Shown here piece after piece: positions 58,718 through 64,000 of a stretch of DNA of 64,000 nt. The notes beneath the pieces are model-generated. The model ran no database searches. It saw only the letters and a list, made by a program, of their open reading frames with translations, and was not told where the DNA came from. Every line of letters starts with the position of its first letter. Position 1 is the stretch's first letter. This DNA comes from Salipiger sp. H15. Lineage in GTDB: Bacteria > Pseudomonadota > Alphaproteobacteria > Rhodobacterales > Rhodobacteraceae. The stretch is taken from assembly GCF_040409955.1 (NCBI RefSeq), contig NZ_CP123386.1, forward strand, positions 124,001-188,000, given 5' to 3'. A program made the position numbers and the translations under genes.

Positions 58718-60198
58718 GCCACAAGTCCTTTGGTCGTCTTGTCTTCGCCCGGCAGTTCGCTGGGCGTCCATTCCTCGCCGGTCAGCTCCGGCGTCCGGTA
58801 ATCCTGCAGGATCTGCCAGTGCGTGGCCACATCCTCGGCGTAGAGCTTCGCGCAGAGCTCGCGCGCCAGCCACGCCGCCCCTTCCGAGACGCCGGGGATG
58901 TCGCCGCTGACCTTGCCGAGGCTGGCGGTGGCGCCGTAGTTGAAGCAGTAGACGTTGCCGAGCCAGGGCGCGGTGCCGGGCACCTTCTCGCGGAAGGTGA
59001 AATCGGGGTTGAGATAGGGGAAGCGGCCGAGATCGGCGCTCTTCTCGCCCTCGGGCGGCGTGTAGACGTCGTGCCAGAGCTGGATCGCGTTGGCCGCCTC
59101 GCCGAATTCGCGGCGCATCTCGGGATCGGTGACGAAGCCGGTGCCGAGGATCAGGAAATCGGCGGTGTAGCTGCTGCCGTCGGCGAAGCTGATCTTCACC
59201 TGATCGCCGACATCCTCGACCGAGACCGTGGCCTTGCCGAAGTGGAAATGCGCGTTGGGATGACGGCTCACCCGCAGGGTCGAGCCATGCGGCGGCGGGG
59301 TCTGGGTGGCGAAGCTGTACTGCATGAAGCGCCAACGCCATGCGTCCGGCAGCTCGGCATAGCCGCAGGTGAAGCCGTAGGAGCCGATGCCCATCATCTT
59401 GTTGATCGTCGGCATCTCCTTGCGGCGGATCAGGTGGCGGACCTCGGCGGCGCCGTGTTCCAGCGCCTCGGCGGAGTTGTCGACGGCGGACGCTCCCACC
59501 CCGATCACCGCGACCTTGCGGCCCTTCAGCGCGCCGAAGTCGATGTCGTCGGCGCTGTGCGCCCAGAGCTTGCGCGGCAGTGCGGCCATGAAGCCGGGGA
59601 TGTTGGGCTTGCCGGTGCCGTCGCGGCCGGTGGCCGAGATCAGCTTGCGGGTCAGGATCGAGGCCTCGGGCGCGCCGCTGAGGTGCAGCCGCAGCAGCTC
59701 GCCCTCGGGCTCGACGCGGTCGACGCTCACCCCGTTCTCGACCGGCACGTCCAGCGCCTTGCGGTACCAGCGCAGGTAGTCCATCCACTGCGGACGCGGG
59801 ATCTTGTCGAGCCTGTCCCACGCCTCGGCGCCGAACTGCGCGCGGAACCACGCCTGGAAGGTGAGCGCGCCAAGGCCGAAGGCGGGGCCGGTCAGCGTCT
59901 TCGGCGAGCGCAGCGTGACCATGCGCGCGTAGTTGAGCCAGGGCCCCTCGAGCCCCGCCGGGCTGCGGTCGAGCACCCGGACGTTGTCGATGCCGCCGGT
60001 GCGCAGCGCCAGCCACGAAACCAGCCCGCACATGCCCGCGCCGATGATCACCACGTCATGGACCTTTTCGCCGTTCACCTCGCGGGCCGGGACCCAGGAC
60101 TTTCCCGGGTAGCAGAGGAACGCGAGGTCCTCCTGCAGCCGCGCCTCGAGGGCGGCGAGGCCCTGTCCGTCGATGGCCGGGGTGGCGAGTTCGGTCAT
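58714..60198 (-). CDS. FAD-dependent monooxygenase (flavin-containing, two Rossmann domains)
   Basis: 494-residue class B-type flavin monooxygenase-like protein. GAGMCGL near residue 53 binds FAD, ISATGRDGTGKP is the linker, GVGASAVDNSAEAL near residue 240 binds NADPH, and ILGTGFVTDPEM is the late FAD motif. The Baeyer-Villiger/FMO fingerprint FxGxxxHxxxW is not clear, so it could be an amine N-oxygenase. About 31 bases separate it from the MFS gene. Confidence 0.87.
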   Translation of the reverse strand: MTELATPAIDGQGLAALEARLQEDLAFLCYPGKSWVPAREVNGEKVHDVVIIGAGMCGLVSWLALRTGGIDNVRVLDRSPAGLEGPWLNYARMVTLRSPKTLTGPAFGLGALTFQAWFRAQFGAEAWDRLDKIPRPQWMDYLRWYRKALDVPVENGVSVDRVEPEGELLRLHLSGAPEASILTRKLISATGRDGTGKPNIPGFMAALPRKLWAHSADDIDFGALKGRKVAVIGVGASAVDNSAEALEHGAAEVRHLIRRKEMPTINKMMGIGSYGFTCGYAELPDAWRWRFMQYSFATQTPPPHGSTLRVSRHPNAHFHFGKATVSVEDVGDQVKISFADGSSYTADFLILGTGFVTDPEMRREFGEAANAIQLWHDVYTPPEGEKSADLGRFPYLNPDFTFREKVPGTAPWLGNVYCFNYGATASLGKVSGDIPGVSEGAAWLARELCAKLYAEDVATHWQILQDYRTPELTGEEWTPSELPGEDKTTKGLVA

Positions 60199-60229
60199 GG
60201 TTCTGTCCCTGTGGTCTGAAATGCGTGGA

Positions 60230-61570
60230 TCAGGCGCGCTGCGGCCAGTGCCGGTGCAGCTCGTCGATGTGGAAATCGTGCTCGTGCCGGTGCCCGTCGC
60301 CGAGCGCCGGGTGGTCCCGAAGGTGCGGGTGGTCCGCCGGCAGCTCGGGATGGCTGTGCGGCTTCGCGAGCGGGTCCTCGGCGGGCCAGATGCGCAGCGC
60401 CAGCAGCGTCGCGCCGATCGTCGCCAGCGCCAGCACGCCCATGGCATGCTCCGGGGCGATCGCCGCACCGAGCCAGCCCGCCAGCGGATAGGCCAGCAGC
60501 CAGCCGGCGTGGCTGAGCGAGAACTGCGCCGCAAAGACCGCCGGGCGGTCGTCGCGCCGGGCCGAGCGCGCCAGCACCAGCCCGCCCGGGGTCAGCACCA
60601 GCGACGAGGCCAGCCCGAAGGCCCCCCAGAGCGGCATCAGCCCCGGCACCGGCAGGCCCGGCACAAGGCTGAGCACGAGGCCGAGTCCGGCGAAGAGGAA
60701 CGCGCCCGCGGCCATGCAGCGGCGCTCGCCGAGGTGCCGGACGAGGCGCGGCACGGTCGTCGCGCCAAGCGCGGCCCCCGCCCCGTAGCAGGTCATCAGC
60801 AGCGTGTAGTAATGCTCGGCATCGCCGAGGCGGCCGCCGGCGAAGACCACCGTGTTGACCAGCACCCAGGCCATCGACAGCGACAGCGCAAAGTTCAGCA
60901 TGAAGAGCCCGCGCAGCCGCGGCGTCAGCGCGTAGATGCGCATCCCCTTCGAGACCCGCTCGAGGAAGGGCGCCTTGCGCGGCGCGTAGCCCGCCGGGAA
61001 GCGCGTGGTGAAGAGGAAGACCGCCGAGCCGAGGAAGCAGCTCGACGCGAGGAAGAAGAGCCCGTCCGCCGTGATCACCTTCAGCGCCGTCGCCGCGATG
61101 ATCGGGCTGAGGATCGATTCCAGCGTGTAGGCGATGCGCGACAGCGCCAGCGCCCGGGAATAGCTGTCCTCGTCCTCGAGCAGGTCCGGCAGCACCGACT
61201 GGAAGAGCGGCGTGAAGCCCGAGGAGATGGCGAAGAAGACGAAGGCCAGCGCCGCGATCTGCCAGCTCGAGAAGGCAAAGCCCATGAGCGCGACCATGCC
61301 GAGGCGCAGGATGTCGATGGTCACCAGCGTGGCCCGGCGCGGGCGGCGCGACAGCACCGTCTCGGCCAGCGGCGCGATCAGCACGTAGGCGATCATCTTG
61401 AGCGCGAGGATGCCCCCGAGGATGGTGCCCCCCGCCTCGGTGCCGCCGGCCTCGAAGGCGGTCAGCGAAAGCGACACGGTCATCACCCCCACCCCGACCA
61501 GCGACAGGATCTGCGCGGCGAAGAGGTGGCGGAAGTCGCGGTGCCTAAGAGGAGAGTTCCGAGCGATCAT
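60230..61570 (-). CDS. MFS transporter with histidine-rich C-terminal tail
   Basis: About 446-residue MFS protein with around twelve membrane segments, first gene of the minus-strand operon. The last 40 residues are cytoplasmic-tail-like and His-rich (HSHPELPADHPHLRDH, then GDGHRHEHDFHIDELHRH), with about eleven His. It could bind a metal ion or sense it. The ATG at 61570 gives the usual short N-terminus; a start at 61627 would add 19 residues. Exporter of a pathway product is the simplest role. Confidence 0.85.
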   Translation of the reverse strand: MIARNSPLRHRDFRHLFAAQILSLVGVGVMTVSLSLTAFEAGGTEAGGTILGGILALKMIAYVLIAPLAETVLSRRPRRATLVTIDILRLGMVALMGFAFSSWQIAALAFVFFAISSGFTPLFQSVLPDLLEDEDSYSRALALSRIAYTLESILSPIIAATALKVITADGLFFLASSCFLGSAVFLFTTRFPAGYAPRKAPFLERVSKGMRIYALTPRLRGLFMLNFALSLSMAWVLVNTVVFAGGRLGDAEHYYTLLMTCYGAGAALGATTVPRLVRHLGERRCMAAGAFLFAGLGLVLSLVPGLPVPGLMPLWGAFGLASSLVLTPGGLVLARSARRDDRPAVFAAQFSLSHAGWLLAYPLAGWLGAAIAPEHAMGVLALATIGATLLALRIWPAEDPLAKPHSHPELPADHPHLRDHPALGDGHRHEHDFHIDELHRHWPQRA

Positions 61571-61972
61571 GTCATGTGGCCCCAATGCGATTGGCAGAGG
61601 TAGATCCGGGATGGAGGGGCCGTGCAAGCGAGGGATGATCCCCCGGCGATATCATGCGACATTCCGGCAACGACCCCGTTCGGTGATTTCCCCGATTGCA
61701 TCAGACATGCCGGAAAATTTCCAGCCTGCCGCGCCATAGGCCGGTGTTGCAGCGCGAACGCCTGTTCTTTGGGCAAAGGCGACGGGACCGCGTGCGGCCG
61801 GGAATTTCCGCGTCCTGCAAGGCACTTCCGGCCTTTTCCTGATCCGGCATCCGGGTCATTCACCCTCTGCAACCTCGGTAAAACTCGTTGGTTGATACTT
61901 GACCAACAGATTTGGAAATTCACCACATATTTTAACCTTTGTGAGCGCCGAATTCGTTCATATGATCGAACT
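61571..61972. other. Divergent promoter region, MFS operon / lrp-like gene
   Basis: About 400 bases without a supported gene. The half next to the lrp-like gene is AT-richer and holds an inverted repeat, GTTGGT (61887-61892) and ACCAAC (61902-61907), about 70 bases before the regulator start. Nothing was recognised in 61600-61860. Confidence 0.5.
61887..61907. promoter_or_regulatory. Inverted repeat, possible Lrp operator
   Basis: GTTGGT-nine bases-ACCAAC spanning 21 bases in the divergent gap. Lrp/AsnC proteins bind such AT-rich-centred palindromes near their own promoters and often the divergent operon. Confidence 0.5.
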
Positions 61973-62443
61973 ATGACCCACAAGCTCGATCAGATCGATT
62001 GTCGCATCCTCGAGGAACTCCAGCGCGACGCGTCGCAGTCGCAGCGGGCGCTTTCCGATCGGGTGGGCCTGTCGCAGAACGCCTGCTGGCGCCGCCTCAA
62101 GGCGCTCGAGGCGGCCGGGGTGATCCGCAACTACACGGTGCTGCTCGACCGCGAGCGGCTGGGGGCCGGGCTGGTCGTCTTCGTGATGATCCGCACGCGC
62201 CATCACTCGGTCAGCTGGCTCGACCAGTTCCGCAAGCATGTCTCGACGATCAAGGACGTGGTCGACTTCTTCCGCATCGGCGGCGAGTACGACTACCTGC
62301 TGAAGATCGTCACCCGCGACATGGCCAGCTACGACGAGTGCTACAAGCAGCTCATCGCGAAGGTCGAGCTCGAGACGGTGACCTCCTATTTCGCCATGGA
62401 GGCGATCGAGGAGCAGCGGCCGATCCCGCTCTCCTCGCTGTAG
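61973..62443 (+). CDS. Lrp/AsnC-family transcriptional regulator
   Basis: 156-residue regulator. Residues 5-60 are the helix-turn-helix (LDQIDCRILEELQRDASQSQ, VGLSQNACWRRLKALEAAGV), and the RAM ligand domain follows (FFRIGGEYDYLLKIV). It is divergent from the nine-gene opine-dehydrogenase/Pot operon and probably activates or represses it in response to an amino acid or amine. An ATG at 61973 starts the canonical N-terminus. Confidence 0.92.
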   Translation: MTHKLDQIDCRILEELQRDASQSQRALSDRVGLSQNACWRRLKALEAAGVIRNYTVLLDRERLGAGLVVFVMIRTRHHSVSWLDQFRKHVSTIKDVVDFFRIGGEYDYLLKIVTRDMASYDECYKQLIAKVELETVTSYFAMEAIEEQRPIPLSSL

Positions 62444-62464
62444 CGGCGGCGCGGCCTTCCGCGC

Positions 62465-63361
62465 TCAGAGGAAGGGGATGGCCAGCTGCGCCGTCTTGCA
62501 GGCCTCGGTCTTCGGCGGGGCGATGCCCCACTGGTCGCTGCGCCCGGGAGCCCATGTCCAGTCCTCCGGCCCGCCGACGCGGTAGGTCTCGTCCACCTGC
62601 AGCACCTCGGCGGTGTGCTCGATCACCATGCCGAAGGGATCGACGAAATAGAGGAACACGTTGTCCCCCGGCCCGTGCCGCCCCGGCCCCCAGCCGATGC
62701 CGAAGCCCGCGTCGCACATCCGGCCCGAGGCCTTCATCACCGCCTCCCAGTCCGGGTGGTTGAAGGCGACGTGGTTCAGCGTGTCCACCTCGGCAATGGC
62801 CAGCACCACGGCGTGGTGGTCCGAGTTGGTGCGCAGGAAGCCCATCATCTTCGAGCGGTCGGTCAGGGTGAAGCCGAGCCCCTCCTCGAAGAAGCGGATG
62901 TCGGCATCGAGGTCACGGGTGTTGATGTTCACATGCGCCAGCCGGTCCGGCATCTGGCGCCCCGCGGCCTCGAGCGGCACGGAAAGCGCATCGCCCTGCA
63001 CGACGCGGTAGAGCCGCCCCGAGGGATCGCGCACCGCAAAGCCCGTGCCGCCGCCATGGTCCGCGAGCCGGGCGATGCCGCCCTCCGCCGTGCCCCCCGC
63101 CGCGACCAGCCGGTCGCGCAGGGCGGACAGGTCGGTTTCCTCCGCGGCGCGAAAGGTGACCGAGATCACGCACGTCGCCGCGCCCTGTGTCAGGCGCAGC
63201 ACGTAGGGATCGCCGCCGCTGGCCCGCAGCCAGACATTCCCCGCGTCGCGCGCAGCCTCGTCGAGCCCCCAGACGCGGGTGTAGAACTCGGTGGCGGCGG
63301 CGAGGTCGGGCGTCGCGACCTCGACGCTGCGCAGGCCGGTGAGGGGAAATTCCGCGCCCAT
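62465..63361 (-). CDS. VOC-superfamily extradiol-type dioxygenase
   Basis: 298-residue two-domain vicinal-oxygen-chelate protein. Domain two has the iron ligands His143 (DRLAHVNINT), His197 (LNHVAFN) and Glu248 (FGMVIEHTAE), the pattern of type I extradiol ring-cleavage enzymes such as catechol 2,3-dioxygenase. It probably opens a catecholic ring with O2. It follows the FAH-family gene by one base, so the two are one operon entering from the right. Confidence 0.88.
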   Translation of the reverse strand: MGAEFPLTGLRSVEVATPDLAAATEFYTRVWGLDEAARDAGNVWLRASGGDPYVLRLTQGAATCVISVTFRAAEETDLSALRDRLVAAGGTAEGGIARLADHGGGTGFAVRDPSGRLYRVVQGDALSVPLEAAGRQMPDRLAHVNINTRDLDADIRFFEEGLGFTLTDRSKMMGFLRTNSDHHAVVLAIAEVDTLNHVAFNHPDWEAVMKASGRMCDAGFGIGWGPGRHGPGDNVFLYFVDPFGMVIEHTAEVLQVDETYRVGGPEDWTWAPGRSDQWGIAPPKTEACKTAQLAIPFL

Positions 63362-63362
63362 C

Positions 63363-64000
63363 TCAGGCCTCCGCCACGATCTTGCTGACCAGCGAGCCGA
63401 CGCCGTCGATGCGCACCTCGATCTCGTCGCCGGGCTTCATCCACACCGGGGGGGTGCGCTTCGATCCGACCCCGCCCGGCGTGCCCGTGGCGATCACGTC
63501 GCCCGGCGCCAGCGGGGTGAACTGCGAGACATAGGCGATAATCACCGGGATCGGGAAGATCATGTGCGCGACCGGCGCCTCCTGCATCACCTCGCCGTTG
63601 AGCACCGAGCGGACCACCACGGCGCGCAGGTCGGCGATCTCGTCCGGGGTCACCAGCTCGGGGCCGAAGGGCGCGGTGCCGGGGAAGTTCTTGCCCGGGA
63701 TGAACTGCCGGGTGTGCCACTGCCAGTCGCGCACCGAGGCGTCGTTGAAGCAGGCGAAGCCCGCGACATGCTCCATGGCCTCGGCCTCGGGGATGTTGCG
63801 ACCGCCGCGGCCGATGACGATCGCCAGCTCCGCCTCGTAGTCGAGATCGCCCGAGACGGCGGGGCGGATCACCGGGTCACCGGCGGCGACCAGCGTGTCG
63901 GCGAAGCGGGTGAAGATCGACGGGTGCGCCACCTCGGCGCGGCCGGTTTCCTTGCGGTGGCTCTCGTAATTGTGCCCGACGCAGAGAATTTTTCCCGGGT
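63363..64000 (-). CDS. Fumarylacetoacetate hydrolase family protein (partial)
   Basis: FAH-family enzyme cut at its N-terminus by the right window edge; the frame is open to the last base. GKILCVGHNYESHRKE is the family opening, DLDYEAELAIVIGRGG carries the metal-binding Glu residues, and IATGTPGGVGSKRTPPVWMKPGD is the typical C-terminal block. It hydrolyses or decarboxylates a product of ring cleavage. Upstream genes lie outside the window. Confidence 0.9.
   Translation of the reverse strand, partial: PGKILCVGHNYESHRKETGRAEVAHPSIFTRFADTLVAAGDPVIRPAVSGDLDYEAELAIVIGRGGRNIPEAEAMEHVAGFACFNDASVRDWQWHTRQFIPGKNFPGTAPFGPELVTPDEIADLRAVVVRSVLNGEVMQEAPVAHMIFPIPVIIAYVSQFTPLAPGDVIATGTPGGVGSKRTPPVWMKPGDEIEVRIDGVGSLVSKIVAEA

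Noticed and set aside
1..64000. CRISPR arrays, prophage, tRNA or rRNA genes
   Set aside because: No regularly spaced repeats, no phage structural genes and no tRNA-like or rRNA-like sequence was recognised by reading; a covariance-model scan would settle tRNAs.

Overview
The window is about 64 kb of GC-rich, densely coding bacterial DNA. Gene families and style (TRAP, TctABC and NitT/TauT-type transporters, many ATGA stop/start overlaps, an IS5-family element of the IS427 type) suggest an alphaproteobacterium, most likely a Rhodobacterales (Roseobacter-group) accessory region; that is inference, as there is no rRNA or core marker here. No rRNA, tRNA, CRISPR array or replication origin was seen.

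Layout. (1) 0-6.6 kb: end of a surface-polysaccharide locus: a partial LuxR-like regulator, a NeuD-like acyltransferase, and a tightly overlapping minus-strand operon (acyltransferase, Gfo/Idh dehydrogenase, aminotransferase, epimerase, second aminotransferase) for an amino-sugar nucleotide. (2) 6.9-15.7 kb: luciferase-like monooxygenase, flavin reductase, LysR, a divergently arranged TRAP transporter, a shortened luciferase-like protein, an alpha/beta hydrolase, a glutathione transferase and a TetR regulator; one palindrome occurs both at the TRAP divergon and at the TetR/GST divergon. (3) 15.9-26.1 kb: FGGY kinase, a seven-gene sugar or polyol operon (two permeases, binding protein, ATPase, DhaK, DhaL, aldo/keto reductase) and its LacI regulator with three operator-like sites. 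(4) 26.1-31.1 kb: second LacI regulator, TctCBA transporter and HpcH/HpaI aldolase. (5) 31.1-36.8 kb: RidA, NIPSNAP, FCD-type GntR regulator, nitrilase-like amidohydrolase, Rieske oxygenase and its reductase. (6) 36.8-38.3 kb: complete IS element and an AT-richer scar. (7) 38.4-52.3 kb: two NitT/TauT-type ABC systems, a second nitrilase, a second FCD GntR, an MFS exporter, a DapA-like lyase/synthase, an M20 amidohydrolase and three SDRs, two of them without the usual catalytic residues. (8) 52.4-62.4 kb: nine-gene minus-strand operon (MFS, flavin monooxygenase, two CMD/AhpD-like proteins, opine-type dehydrogenase, PotDBCA-like ABC importer) divergent from an Lrp regulator. (9) 62.5-64 kb: extradiol-type VOC dioxygenase and a partial FAH-family hydrolase.

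How it fits together. The most interesting pattern is a ten-base palindrome family (TGGYATRCCA, with a TGGTCGACCA-like variant) in nine promoter regions between 27.2 and 50.9 kb, in front of the tct operon, NIPSNAP/RidA, both nitrilases, both NitT/TauT systems, the M20 hydrolase and the SDR pair, and just upstream of one of the two GntR genes. I infer that the 27-52 kb block is one FCD-GntR regulon: a duplicated uptake-plus-amide-hydrolysis pathway for an unidentified, probably nitrogen-containing (hetero)aromatic or amide compound, joined to a Rieske ring oxygenase. The opine-dehydrogenase/PotABCD/flavin-monooxygenase operon next to it looks like a second, separately regulated catabolic system with no obvious described counterpart.
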